Below are positions 14,692-23,449 of a stretch of DNA of 25,357 bases, in pieces (positions within the stretch are counted from its first letter, which is position 1; the number at the start of each line of letters is the position of its first letter). The notes under the pieces were generated by a model. That model searched no databases. It was not told the origin of the DNA and saw only the letters and a list, made by a program, of their open reading frames with translations. Location of the stretch: assembly GCA_900540335.1 (NCBI GenBank), contig UQFC01000036.1, forward strand, positions 1-25,357. The letters are read 5' to 3'. Position numbers and translations under genes: made by a program. This stretch comes from an uncultured Clostridium sp. (GTDB taxonomy: Bacteria; Bacillota; Clostridia; Lachnospirales; Lachnospiraceae).

Positions 14692-15183
14692 ATGCCCTCA
14701 TCTGTTACTCCCGGACTTGTGTTTTTCCAGCTTTTGAAAAATACACAGCCTCAGGCGGCCGCCTGGGTTACAGGAAATACGCTCACCCCTCAGCTAAGCG
14801 GTCTCGTCAAATTTTACGATACTCCCTACGGAGGCGTTCTGATAGAATACGAACTTTTCGGACTTCCAGATATCCAGACTTCCGGTTCTTCTGATTTCTA
14901 TGCCATGCACATTCATGAAAATGGAGACTGCTCTCAGTCTTTTACGAAAACCGAAGAACACTACAATCCCCAACACCGGCTTCATCCCTATCACGCCGGA
15001 GATCTTCTCCCTGTTTTAGGCAATCAGGGATATGCCTGGGGAGCCTTTTACGATAAACGCTTTTCCATTTCCGGTATCCTTGGGCGTTCTGTCGTGATCC
15101 ATTCCCACAGCGATGATTTTTCCTCTCAGCCTTCCGGAAATTCCGGTAATAAAATTGGCTGCGGCATCATCCGCCGCGTTTAG
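14692..15183 (+). CDS. Cu/Zn superoxide dismutase family protein, no signal peptide
   Basis: A 163-aa SodC-family protein predicted to dismute superoxide. All metal ligands can be placed: His73 and His75 (HIHENGDC), His90 (bridging, HYNP), His98, His101 and Asp104 (HPYHAGD), and His137 (VVIHSHSDD). The disulfide pair is Cys80 and Cys157. The usual active-site Arg, three residues before the second Cys, is Lys154. No signal peptide is visible, which is odd because bacterial SodC is usually exported; the protein would remain cytoplasmic unless the start is wrong. ATG 14692 is chosen with GAAAGG 8 nt upstream. It is a single gene, divergent from the CapA unit and convergent with spoVT. Confidence 0.85.
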   Translation: MPSSVTPGLVFFQLLKNTQPQAAAWVTGNTLTPQLSGLVKFYDTPYGGVLIEYELFGLPDIQTSGSSDFYAMHIHENGDCSQSFTKTEEHYNPQHRLHPYHAGDLLPVLGNQGYAWGAFYDKRFSISGILGRSVVIHSHSDDFSSQPSGNSGNKIGCGIIRRV

Positions 15184-15200
15184 AGCTGACTTCTATGTAC

Positions 15201-15244
15201 AATGGATGGTACAAATTGCCATGAAGCTTTCTGTACCATCCATT
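15201..15244 (+). terminator. Hairpin between the sodC-like gene and spoVT
   Basis: A perfect 13-bp stem (15201-15213 with 15232-15244) and 18-nt loop, 18 nt after the SOD stop codon. The following tail is only moderately T-rich (TCAAATTTTG), so it is a probable but not ideal plus-strand terminator, or a 3'-end stabilising hairpin. It may also serve spoVT from the other side, although the minus-strand tail is not T-rich. Confidence 0.55.
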
Positions 15245-15298
15245 TCAAATTTTGTTCCTGTAAATTTGAGTTTTGAGAAAAGAAACGTTGGTATTTGC

Positions 15299-15847
15299 TT
15301 AACCTTCCATCTGGCGTCCCAGAAATCCGGCAGCTGTTCCTGCCAGCTTCACCTCTGCCTCGCCGAATTTTGCCCGGGCATCCCGTCCAAGCAGGGCAAC
15401 TGCTCCAATGGCATCTCCCTCACAGATAATCGGTGCAATTACCTCCGCTGTAATTCCTTCCACCTCATCATCCGTCAGCGGAATAAACTGTTTGTCGCCC
15501 TTCCCGGCAACAATAGTCTCCCTGTCATCGATTGCCTGCTCCAGCTGTTTGCTGATGTTTTTCTGAAGAATTTCTTTTCTGGGTCCGCCTGCCGCCGCGA
15601 TCACCTGATCCCGATCCGTAATGCAGACCATCATTCCCGTAGTCTGCGCCATGGATTCTGCATACTGTCCTGCAAAGGCTGTCAGCTCCACCATTGGCGA
15701 ATATTTTTTCAGAATGATTTCTCCCTCCCGATCGGTAAAAATTTCAAGCGGTGTTCCTTCCTTCAGGCGAAGGGTACGCCGAATCTCCTTCGGAATTACC
15801 ACACGGCCCAGATCGTCTATTCTTCTTACAATTCCCGTAGCTTTCAT
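15299..15847 (-). CDS. spoVT: Stage V sporulation protein T
   Basis: A 182-aa transcriptional regulator of late forespore gene expression. The N-terminal AbrB swapped-hairpin domain (1-52, MKATGIVRRIDDLGRVVIPKEIRR) is nearly identical to the B. subtilis protein as I remember it. The GAF-like C-terminal domain (about 57-182) ends in AAGFLGRQME, also typical. Length matches (178 aa in B. subtilis). ATG 15847 is chosen because GGAGG lies 8 nt upstream and an earlier ATG overlaps that site. It follows mfd by 64 nt, the same gene order as in B. subtilis (pth, mfd, spoVT). This marks the host as a spore former. Confidence 0.96.
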   Translation of the reverse strand: MKATGIVRRIDDLGRVVIPKEIRRTLRLKEGTPLEIFTDREGEIILKKYSPMVELTAFAGQYAESMAQTTGMMVCITDRDQVIAAAGGPRKEILQKNISKQLEQAIDDRETIVAGKGDKQFIPLTDDEVEGITAEVIAPIICEGDAIGAVALLGRDARAKFGEAEVKLAGTAAGFLGRQMEG

Positions 15848-15911
15848 ATCACATTCCTCCATTGATTGACTGTTCCATTTCTGGAAATAGTATCTGTCGA
15901 TGGAGGGATTT

Positions 15912-18900
15912 TTATGCGTTTTTTGTATTTTCTGTTTTCTGTGCCAGATCTCCGATTTTTTGAAGCAGTTCCCGGGCTGTTTCCATCATCGGCATGCAGT
16001 CCTTATTTTTGTGTTTCCGGTCTGTATACAGAAAATAGGGCTGATCTGTCATCTGGAATCTTAAAGCGCCTTTACACTCCTCTACCAGCGCCGGAATCCC
16101 CTCTGTATTCAGTCTGGCCTTCTGGTACATGGTCATGCGGATTTCCTGGCGGTTGATCTTCACCTCAGTCACATAAGCCCTGTGTGCAAGCGCTTTCAAA
16201 GCTGCGATTACCAACAGGTTATCGACAGAGCGCGGAATATCGCCAAATCGATCCATCAGCTCATCCTGCATATCCAGATATTCTTCTTCATTTTCAATGC
16301 CGGAAATCCGCTTGTAAATATCCAGCTTCTGATATTCATTCTTAATGTAGGATGCAGGAATATAGGCATCAATATCACACTCTACTACAGATTCAAAGTC
16401 TTCCTCCTCATCCCGCTCTCCCTTCAGGGCTTTTACCGCCTGATTCAAAAGCTTGCAGTACAGATCATATCCTACAGCCTCCATATGGCCATGCTGTTCT
16501 GCTCCCAGCACATTGCCTGCGCCGCGGATTTCCAGATCCCGCATGGCAATCTTAATGCCGGATCCCAGCTCCGTAAATTCCCGGATCGCCTGAAGACGCT
16601 TCTCCGCCTCTTCCTTCAGAAGCTTATCCCGCTTGTACATCAAAAACGCATAGGAAACACGGCTGGAACGGCCTACACGCCCCCTCAGCTGATACAGCTG
16701 AGACAGCCCCAGATGATCCGCATCATGAATAATCATCGTGTTGGCATTGGGGATATCCAGTCCTGTTTCTATAATTGTTGTGGATACCAGCACATCAATG
16801 TCACCGTTAATAAAATCAAACATAATCTTTTCCAGTTTATGCTCTGACATCTGCCCGTGGGCAAAAACCACAGACGCATCCGGAACCAGCTCCTGAATAT
16901 GGGCTGCGACTTCATCGATGTTTTTCACGCGGTTGTATACATAATACACCTGTCCGTTTCTTGCCAGCTCCCTGTTAATGGCCTCCCGCACCATTTCATC
17001 ATTGTATTCCATCACATAAGTCTGAATCGGCGTTCTGTCCACCGGAGGCTCCTCCAGCACGCTCATGTCACGGATTCCCACCAGACTCATGTGAAGGGTT
17101 CGGGGAATCGGCGTTGCCGTCAATGTCAGAACATCTACATTTTCCTTCAGCTGTTTGATTTTTTCCTTGTGAGCAACTCCAAACCGCTGTTCCTCATCAA
17201 TAATCAAAAGCCCCAGGTCCTTAAATTTTACGTCCTTCGACAGAACACGGTGGGTGCCGATCACAATATCTACCAGCCCTTTTTTCAGATCCTCAATGGT
17301 CTTTTTCATCTCTGCCGGTGTGCGGAAACGGGACATCAGATCGACCCGCACAGGAAAATCCTTCATTCTCTGCACAAAGGTATTGTAATGCTGCTGGGCC
17401 AGGATAGTTGTCGGAACCAGATATACCACCTGCTTTCCATCCTGGATGGCCTTAAAGGCCGCCCGCAGGGCAATCTCCGTTTTCCCGTACCCTACATCGC
17501 CGCAAATCAACCGATCCATAATCTTTCTGCTTTCCATGTCCCGCTTTGTGGCCTCAATCGCCTCCAGCTGATCATCGGTCTCCTCATAGGGAAACAGCTC
17601 CTCAAATTCCTTCTGCCAGACCGTATCCTTCTCATACGGAAAGCCGCCCATCTCCTGTCTGGCTGCATACAGCTTCACCAGATCTCTCGCAATCTCCCGG
17701 ACAGCCGTTTTCACTCTTGTCTTTGTCCGGTTCCACTGCTCTCCGCCCAGCTTATTCAGCTTCGGCGCCTTGGCATCTGCCCCTGCATATTTCTGAATTC
17801 CGTCCAGGCGGGTAGCCGGAAGATAAAGGTTTCCTCCGTCTGCATATTCTATCTTCAGATAATCCTTTACAACCTTATCCCGTTCAATTTTTTCGATTCC
17901 CCGGTAAACTCCCAGTCCGTGATCCTCGTGAACCACATAATCGCCCACAGACAGCTCGGAAAAGCTCTGAATCTTTTTCCCCTCATAGGAGGTCTTTTTC
18001 CTCTTCCGCTTCTTTTTCTCTGTTCCGAACATATCGCCTTCGGTAATCACCAGAAACTTAATCTGCGGATATTCAAAGCCTCTGTGAAGATTGCCGTAAG
18101 TCACAAGAATCTCTCCCGGCTGAACCTGCTGTGTTTCCTGGTCCGGACAGAAGGCGCGAAGATCATACTCCCGCAAATCCCCGGCCAGACGGCTGGCTCT
18201 GGTTCTGGAGCCAGACAGAAGAATCACCCGGTATTTCTCCTTTTTCCACCGCTGCAGATCCTGAATCAGCATTTCAAAGCTGCTCTGATAAGAATTCACA
18301 TTCTTCACACTGATGCTGTATTTCTTTTCCACTGTCATTCCCGGCAGCTTCTGCTCCAGTCCGGTCAGATACACCGTATTGGGCCGCTGCGCCCGGGCCA
18401 GAATCTCCTTTACCGGATACAGCAGCTCTGTCTGTCCCGGAAGCAGATATCCCTTTTCCAGACGATGGGACATACTCTCCCTGAACTCTGCCTCCACAGC
18501 CTCTCCCTTTTCCCGCAGTCTTGGCGGCTCGTCCAGAAAAATCATACTGGAATCCGGTTCAAAATAATTCAAAAATGACACGGTTTCCCTGCCAAAATAG
18601 GTGACGCAGCTGTCCAGACCTGTGATTTTCCAGCCTTCCTCCAGCCCCTCGGTCAGTTCCTTTATAATAGACTGAATCCGATGGGCTTCTTCTGTTTTCA
18701 TGGCCTTTCTCAGTTTTTCCGAAAAAGTCTTTTCTTCTTTTCTAAGACGCTGCGCTCCCTGAAGAAGCTCCTCTCTCGTCAGCACCAGCTCCGTAGCCGG
18801 ATAAATCAGAATCTCATCCAGCTGTTCAATGGAACGCTGACTTTCCAGATCAAAGGTACGGATAGAATCAATCTCCGTATCCCACAGCTCAATCCGCACG

Positions 18901-19466
18901 GGAACCTCTTCTGTCAAAGGAAAAATATCCAGAATGCCGCCGCGAATAGAAAACTGTCCCATACCGTCAACCTGGGGCATTCGTTCATACCCCAGCTGTG
19001 TCAGCCTCTCCTTCCACTGCTCCAGATCCACTTCCTCCCCCGGCCTGACTCTGAGAATCTGGTTTCTCAGCTGCTCCAGGGGAAACAGATGATCCATCAG
19101 CCCGTCCAGAGTAGTAACCACAACACCGGAGGGATCCTCCATTAAATGGCGCAAAGTTAAAAGCCGCTGCCTGGTCAGCAGATTTCCATGAATATCCGCG
19201 CTGTAAAACAGAAGATCCTTGGCCGGATAAAGCCAAACATCATCCCGGAAACAACAAAAATCATCGTAAATCTCCCGCGCTCTTGCCTCATCATAGGTGA
19301 CAACCAGCTTCCAGGGCATATCCGGCTCAGCTTCTACCATCAGGTGAACCTTTTGCGAATCCATACAGCCGCTGACCTGCACCGGTCCCTTTTTCCGGGA
19401 AAGATCCCGGCTCAGCTCTTCAAATTCCGCCAGTTCTGTTAATGGGTTTGAAAATATTCTGCTCAT
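15912..19466 (-). CDS. mfd: Transcription-repair coupling factor Mfd
   Basis: A 1184-aa ATP-dependent DNA translocase that removes RNA polymerase stalled at lesions and recruits the UvrA/UvrB repair machinery. Order: UvrB-homology region (about 1-330); a linker with a basic KKKRKRKK run (484-491); CarD-like RNA polymerase interaction domain (about 505-565, VGDYVVHEDHGLGVYRG); RecG-like translocase with Walker A GDVGYGKT (656-663), DEEQ (757-760), TATPIPR (783-789) and QLRGRVGR (about 926-933); and the C-terminal TRCF autoinhibitory domain (about 1030-1150). Length equals the family norm. Start: ATG with GGGAG 7 nt upstream. It follows pth by 34 nt, in one transcription unit. Confidence 0.98.
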   Translation of the reverse strand: MSRIFSNPLTELAEFEELSRDLSRKKGPVQVSGCMDSQKVHLMVEAEPDMPWKLVVTYDEARAREIYDDFCCFRDDVWLYPAKDLLFYSADIHGNLLTRQRLLTLRHLMEDPSGVVVTTLDGLMDHLFPLEQLRNQILRVRPGEEVDLEQWKERLTQLGYERMPQVDGMGQFSIRGGILDIFPLTEEVPVRIELWDTEIDSIRTFDLESQRSIEQLDEILIYPATELVLTREELLQGAQRLRKEEKTFSEKLRKAMKTEEAHRIQSIIKELTEGLEEGWKITGLDSCVTYFGRETVSFLNYFEPDSSMIFLDEPPRLREKGEAVEAEFRESMSHRLEKGYLLPGQTELLYPVKEILARAQRPNTVYLTGLEQKLPGMTVEKKYSISVKNVNSYQSSFEMLIQDLQRWKKEKYRVILLSGSRTRASRLAGDLREYDLRAFCPDQETQQVQPGEILVTYGNLHRGFEYPQIKFLVITEGDMFGTEKKKRKRKKTSYEGKKIQSFSELSVGDYVVHEDHGLGVYRGIEKIERDKVVKDYLKIEYADGGNLYLPATRLDGIQKYAGADAKAPKLNKLGGEQWNRTKTRVKTAVREIARDLVKLYAARQEMGGFPYEKDTVWQKEFEELFPYEETDDQLEAIEATKRDMESRKIMDRLICGDVGYGKTEIALRAAFKAIQDGKQVVYLVPTTILAQQHYNTFVQRMKDFPVRVDLMSRFRTPAEMKKTIEDLKKGLVDIVIGTHRVLSKDVKFKDLGLLIIDEEQRFGVAHKEKIKQLKENVDVLTLTATPIPRTLHMSLVGIRDMSVLEEPPVDRTPIQTYVMEYNDEMVREAINRELARNGQVYYVYNRVKNIDEVAAHIQELVPDASVVFAHGQMSEHKLEKIMFDFINGDIDVLVSTTIIETGLDIPNANTMIIHDADHLGLSQLYQLRGRVGRSSRVSYAFLMYKRDKLLKEEAEKRLQAIREFTELGSGIKIAMRDLEIRGAGNVLGAEQHGHMEAVGYDLYCKLLNQAVKALKGERDEEEDFESVVECDIDAYIPASYIKNEYQKLDIYKRISGIENEEEYLDMQDELMDRFGDIPRSVDNLLVIAALKALAHRAYVTEVKINRQEIRMTMYQKARLNTEGIPALVEECKGALRFQMTDQPYFLYTDRKHKNKDCMPMMETARELLQKIGDLAQKTENTKNA

Positions 19467-19500
19467 TTTTGTACTCCCTGCTTTCCACGGTCAAACGCTT

Positions 19501-20076
19501 CTACTCTGCCTTCTTTTTTGCATTAAAATGATTCATGGCCCGCTCTGCTCCATCAGTCATCATCATAACTGCCGCCTCTGCTGCTTCTCCAAAAGCCTCA
19601 TCCATCAGCTTCTGCTCCCCGGCCCCAAACCGGCTCAGCACATAATCTGCCAGATCCATGCGGGGCGGCTTGGCTCCCACACCAACCTTAATCCGGGGAA
19701 AATCCTGGGTTCCCAGATTTGCAATAATATTCTTGATTCCATTGTGCCCGCCTGCGCTTCCCTTCAAACGAATCCGAAGCTGTCCCGGTTCCAGACTGAT
19801 ATCGTCGTAAATTACAATCATTTCCTCCGGCGCAATTTTGTAATAATCCGCCGCTGCGCGAATGCTTTCTCCGCTTAAATTCATAAAAGTCTGAGGCTTT
19901 AAAAGAAGAACCTTCTGCCCTTCAATAACGCCTCTTCCGCACAGAGCCTTATGCTTTTTCTCGCTGACATCAATCCGATACCGGTCTGCAAGCACATCAA
20001 TCACAGAAAAGCCTGCATTATGTCTTGTTTTATCATATTCCTTTGTTGGATTTCCAAGTCCTGCTATTAAATACAT
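19501..20076 (-). CDS. pth: Peptidyl-tRNA hydrolase
   Basis: A 191-aa cytoplasmic esterase that frees tRNA from prematurely released peptidyl-tRNA. Active-site residues are visible: Asn9, catalytic His19 (GLGNPTKEYDKTRHN), Asp91 (IYDDISLEPG) and the HNG segment at 111-113. FMNLSGES is also typical. Length is normal. ATG 20076 is chosen because AAAGGA lies upstream; the 11 extra in-frame residues do not match the family. It has its own promoter at 20202-20230 and a leader of about 118 nt holding a strong hairpin, and it is followed closely by mfd. The genes between spoVG and pth in B. subtilis (glmU, prs, ctc) are absent here. Confidence 0.97.
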   Translation of the reverse strand: MYLIAGLGNPTKEYDKTRHNAGFSVIDVLADRYRIDVSEKKHKALCGRGVIEGQKVLLLKPQTFMNLSGESIRAAADYYKIAPEEMIVIYDDISLEPGQLRIRLKGSAGGHNGIKNIIANLGTQDFPRIKVGVGAKPPRMDLADYVLSRFGAGEQKLMDEAFGEAAEAAVMMMTDGAERAMNHFNAKKKAE

Positions 20077-20130
20077 ATTTTTTCCTTTCCATTTCATCCT
20101 GCACCACATTTTCCTGCACCACGCACCAAA

Positions 20131-20184
20131 AGCGCTAATTTTCTCTCCCCGGGGGTATGATCCCCAAAAAAGAAAACTAACGCT
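20131..20184 (-). promoter_or_regulatory. Strong hairpin in the pth leader
   Basis: On the minus strand, 14-nt arms (20171-20184 and 20131-20144) pair with two G-U wobbles that are mismatches on the plus strand, so the fold favours minus-strand RNA. An inner GGGG/CCCC pairs around a six-base loop. Only four T residues follow. It lies just after the predicted pth start site and could be an attenuator, a stabilising 5' hairpin, or a weak terminator. Confidence 0.5.
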
Positions 20185-20201
20185 GAACAGCTGCGGATTT
20201 T

Positions 20202-20230
20202 ATTGTAACAGGTAGAAAATCTCTTGTAAA
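20202..20230 (-). promoter_or_regulatory. Housekeeping promoter of pth-mfd
   Basis: On the minus strand TTTACA (20225-20230), 17-nt spacer, TACAAT (20202-20207). Each box matches the sigma-A consensus at five of six positions. Transcription should start near 20195, upstream of the leader hairpin. Confidence 0.7.
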
Positions 20231-20272
20231 GCTCTGCCTTCAGAAAGGCTTTTCCCCATAACTTTCCCAAAT

Positions 20273-20308
20273 AAGAAGCAGCCGCCCCCGAAAGAGCCGC
20301 TGCTTCTT
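20273..20308 (-). terminator. Probable spoVG terminator
   Basis: A perfect 10-bp stem (20299-20308 with 20273-20282) 30 nt beyond the spoVG stop. The tail (ATTTGGG on the minus strand) is only weakly T-rich, so termination may be partial. Confidence 0.55.
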
Positions 20309-20337
20309 CTGAATCACACGTTTCCGGAAACTGCTGC

Positions 20338-20613
20338 CTATTCGGCTGCTGCTGCCTCCAGAGCGGTTGTCTCATATTTGTTCAGAATCATATCCTGAAT
20401 TCTTTCACGGGTTTCCGAATTGATCGGATGCGCTATATCTCTGTACTCCCCGTCTGCTGCCTTACGGCTTGGCATGGCGATGAAAAGCCCTTTTTCTCCT
20501 TCAATTACCTTGATATCATGAATAACAAATTCATTATCCAGGGTAATGGAAACAATCGCTTTCATCTTACCCTCTTTTTCAATCTTTCTTACTCTAACAT
20601 CTGTTATCTGCAT
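20338..20613 (-). CDS. spoVG: Septation/sporulation regulator SpoVG
   Basis: A 91-aa protein of the SpoVG family, small dimeric nucleic-acid-binding regulators that affect asymmetric septation, sporulation and, in several Firmicutes, many other genes. The N-terminal MQITDVRVRK, the central ITLDNEFVIHDIKVIEG, and the conserved FIAMPSRK and RDIAHPINSETR are all present, and length is close to the usual 90-100 aa. ATG 20613 is chosen: an AAGGGG site lies upstream and the 27 extra in-frame residues are not part of the family. It lies downstream of glgD on the same strand with 180 nt between. I did not find a clear SigH promoter. Confidence 0.96.
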   Translation of the reverse strand: MQITDVRVRKIEKEGKMKAIVSITLDNEFVIHDIKVIEGEKGLFIAMPSRKAADGEYRDIAHPINSETRERIQDMILNKYETTALEAAAAE

Positions 20614-20793
20614 TTTTCCAAGCCCCTTCCCTCTCGTAAACTGTACAACTGTCCAGTCTCCTGTTCCGGGCCGTTTCTGACATCCCCGAACCATGTTTAT
20701 GCAGGCTTGTCTGCCTTATTTTCGCAGACCTCCCCTCCTGGAATAAGACTGAAACAGCTGCTATATCCCCCGCACCAGCGTTTCAGCCTGTGC

Positions 20794-21915
20794 CTATAAT
20801 GTATAGCGTTCGTTCTTCTCAACGACAATCTTTATCTCATCCGGCGTACCGATATAGGTGGTATTGGCCCGAATGGTATCACGGCTCTCTACAATACAGT
20901 TTTCGATCACCGTGTTGTCTCCGATATACACATCGTTGAGAATAATGGAATTTTTAATAACACAGTTATTGCCTACATAGACCTTCTTAAACAAAATGGA
21001 ATTCTCTACCGTTCCATTAATAATGGAACCGCTGGAAATCAGGCTGTTTCTCACTGTTGCGCCGGGATTGTACTTGGCCGGCGGCAGATCATCTACCTTG
21101 GAATAAATGTCCGGATACTGTTTAAAGAAATAGTTGCGCACATCCGGTTTCAGGAAATCCATATTGGTTTTGTAATAGGAATCCACAGATGCAATATTGC
21201 TCCAGTAGGAATCAATCTTGTATCCGTAAATGCGCTTCAGGTTTTTATAACGAACCAGAACATCACGTACAAAGTCAACCCGATCCTCTGCAGCGCAGCG
21301 CTCAATCAGCTCAATCAGCTGACGGCGGCGAATGACATAAATACCGCAGGAAACTGTGTTGGAGGTTGCCACCATAGGCTTCTCCTCAAATTCTACGATA
21401 CGGCCGTCATCGTTCAGCTTCAGCAGACCGAAGCGGGTCACATCCTCTTCCTCGCTCATGTCCTTGCATACTACAGTAATATCTGCTTTCTTTTCGATAT
21501 GATACTCCAGCACCTTGTTGTAATCCATCCTATAGATACCATCGCCGGATGCAATCACAACATACGGCTCATGGCTGTTCTTCAAAAAGGTCAGGTTCTG
21601 GTACAGCGCATCAGCTGTGCCCCGGTACCAGTCGCTGTTCTGCGCGGTAATGGTCGGGGTAAATACATACAGACCGCCCTGTTTTCTTCCGAAATCCCAC
21701 CACTTGGAGGAGCTTAAATGCTCGTTTAAGGAACGGGAATTGTACTGGGTAAATACAGCCACGTTCTGGATATGGGAATTGGTCATGTTGCTCAATACAA
21801 AGTCAATGCTGCGGTAGCTTCCTGCAACCGGCATGGCGGATATTGCCCTTTTGTTCGATAACTCCCGCATTCTTTTACTGTTTCCGCCTGCTAATACTAT
21901 ACCAATCGCTCTCAT
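20794..21915 (-). CDS. glgD: Glucose-1-phosphate adenylyltransferase subunit GlgD
   Basis: A 373-aa GlgC paralogue that associates with GlgC to form the Firmicute ADP-glucose pyrophosphorylase. An N-terminal nucleotidyltransferase domain (GIVLAGGNSKRMREL, SYRSIDFVLSN, GDGIYRMDYNKV) is followed by a C-terminal left-handed beta-helix (about 285-360, hexapeptide-like repeats such as IINGTVENSILF). In characterised relatives GlgD alone is weak or inactive and modulates GlgC. The start overlaps the glgC stop (ATGA), so the subunits should be made in coupled amounts. The 3' end is followed by spoVG without an obvious terminator. Confidence 0.95.
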   Translation of the reverse strand: MRAIGIVLAGGNSKRMRELSNKRAISAMPVAGSYRSIDFVLSNMTNSHIQNVAVFTQYNSRSLNEHLSSSKWWDFGRKQGGLYVFTPTITAQNSDWYRGTADALYQNLTFLKNSHEPYVVIASGDGIYRMDYNKVLEYHIEKKADITVVCKDMSEEEDVTRFGLLKLNDDGRIVEFEEKPMVATSNTVSCGIYVIRRRQLIELIERCAAEDRVDFVRDVLVRYKNLKRIYGYKIDSYWSNIASVDSYYKTNMDFLKPDVRNYFFKQYPDIYSKVDDLPPAKYNPGATVRNSLISSGSIINGTVENSILFKKVYVGNNCVIKNSIILNDVYIGDNTVIENCIVESRDTIRANTTYIGTPDEIKIVVEKNERYTL

Positions 21916-23186
21916 TTTATGCCACCTGCCTTTATAATGGAATCGCCGCTTGCCAGTAATCCGTCAGGATAATCCTCCAAAACGGTAACACCGGAAATCG
22001 CTGTATTCTTTCCGATCTTAACATTTTCCGGAATCACACTGTGCTCTCCAATGGTTACCAGGTCAAACTGATAAACCTTGGGATCGTAGGTGCTGGGCGC
22101 ATATTCGCCTACACCAAGCTCTGCACCTGCTCCAATGGTGGTATCCTCAGCTACAATGGCCTTGTCCACCTTTGCCCCTGCGCCTACTACGCTGTTGCGC
22201 ATGACAATGGAATCCCTTACCACCGCGCCGGCCTCAATGGTAACGCCTGCGCCAATGACAGAATTGTGGACTTCTCCGTAAATCTCCGTACCCTCTCCGA
22301 TGATGCTGCGATCAATCACAGCCTCCGGTGCGATATACTGAGGCGGAATAATATCACTTCTTGTATAAATCTTCCAGTATTCCTCATATAAATTGAATTC
22401 CGGAATAATATCGATCAGCTCCATATTGGCTTCCCAGTAAGATCCCAGGGTTCCTACATCCTTCCAGTAGCCATTGTACTCGTATGCAAAAATACGCTCG
22501 CCCCTGCCGTGGCAGTAAGGAATCACATGTTTTCCAAAGTCGCAGCCCGGTTCCTCAGACAGCGCAAGCAGAGCCTCCTTCAGAGCGGGCCAGCTGAATA
22601 TGTAAATACCCATAGATGCCAGGTTGCTCCGCGGATTTGCCGGCTTCTCTTCAAATTCCGTAATCCTGTTGTTCTCATCTGTAATTACGATACCAAATCT
22701 GCTGGCTTCCTCAATGGGCACCGGCATGGCAGCGATCGTTACGTCTGCATTGTTTGCCTTGTGGTACTCCAGCATAACCTCGTAATCCATCTTGTAAATA
22801 TGATCTCCTGACAGAATCAGCACATAGTCTGGATTGTAAGTCTCCATATATTCCAGGTTCTGGAATATCGCATTGGCTGTTCCTGTATACCAGTCGCTTC
22901 CTTTGCTCTTCTCATATGGCGGCAGAATCGTCACTCCGCCTACGTTGCGGTCCAGATCCCACGGAATACCGATTCCGATATGGGTATTCAGACGCAACGG
23001 CTGATACTGTGTTAAAACGCCAACTGTATCTACTCCCGAATTGATACAGTTACTCAGCGGGAAATCGATAATTCTGTACTTCCCCCCAAATGATACTGCT
23101 GGTTTGGCTACCTTCTGTGTTAAAACTCCCAGACGGCTTCCTTGTCCCCCCGCCAAAAGCATGGCTATCATTTCCTTCTTTATCAC
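21912..23186 (-). CDS. glgC: Glucose-1-phosphate adenylyltransferase GlgC
   Basis: A 424-aa enzyme making ADP-glucose from glucose-1-phosphate and ATP, the committed step of bacterial glycogen synthesis. The N-terminal LLAGGQGSRLG (10-20), the FGGKYRIIDFPLSN segment, SGDHIYKMDY, FEEKP and the C-terminal beta-helix (about 320-415) are all present. GTG 23186 is chosen: GAGG lies 7 nt upstream and the resulting MIKKEMIAMLLAGG is the usual clostridial start, whereas the longer in-frame reading runs through the promoter. glgD follows with a 4-nt overlap. Other glycogen genes (glgA, glgB, glgP) are not in the window; malQ is the only other glucan enzyme. Confidence 0.97.
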   Translation of the reverse strand: MIKKEMIAMLLAGGQGSRLGVLTQKVAKPAVSFGGKYRIIDFPLSNCINSGVDTVGVLTQYQPLRLNTHIGIGIPWDLDRNVGGVTILPPYEKSKGSDWYTGTANAIFQNLEYMETYNPDYVLILSGDHIYKMDYEVMLEYHKANNADVTIAAMPVPIEEASRFGIVITDENNRITEFEEKPANPRSNLASMGIYIFSWPALKEALLALSEEPGCDFGKHVIPYCHGRGERIFAYEYNGYWKDVGTLGSYWEANMELIDIIPEFNLYEEYWKIYTRSDIIPPQYIAPEAVIDRSIIGEGTEIYGEVHNSVIGAGVTIEAGAVVRDSIVMRNSVVGAGAKVDKAIVAEDTTIGAGAELGVGEYAPSTYDPKVYQFDLVTIGEHSVIPENVKIGKNTAISGVTVLEDYPDGLLASGDSIIKAGGIK

Positions 23187-23222
23187 GTTATCACCTCGCT
23201 GTAAGATTTTCTTGTGTTTTTT

Positions 23223-23251
23223 ATTATACCATAGATTTATAGAAAGGTGAA
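23223..23251 (-). promoter_or_regulatory. Promoter of glgC-glgD
   Basis: On the minus strand TTCACC (23246-23251), 17 nt, TATAAT (23223-23228), 37 nt upstream of the GTG start. The -10 is perfect; the -35 matches four of six. Confidence 0.6.
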
Positions 23252-23449
23252 CAAATTTTGAATTTATTATAAAGTTTTTTTGTACATTTTCCGACATTTC
23301 TTGCACCTCTCTATTTTTTTCTATATTTTGTGTCAACCATCTGCCTTGACACAATATTCTCTTAAAAGCGCAGAATTGGCACAGTTACCTCTTTTCTCCC
23401 ATTTCTGCCCAATTAATGGTTTTCCTTCCAAGATATTCGTTTCCACTAC
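23252..23449. other. Divergent intergenic region between glgC and asnS
   Basis: AT-rich sequence between the two promoters. No ORF with a ribosome binding site, no T-box features and no strong hairpin were found in it. Confidence 0.5.

Noticed and set aside
16857..18578. 573-codon plus-strand open frame
   Set aside because: It lies wholly inside mfd on the opposite strand; the minus-strand protein has all Mfd motifs.
20614..20793. SigH-type promoter for spoVG
   Set aside because: An AGGA is present, but no GAAT-like -10 occurs at the right distance, so I did not call it.
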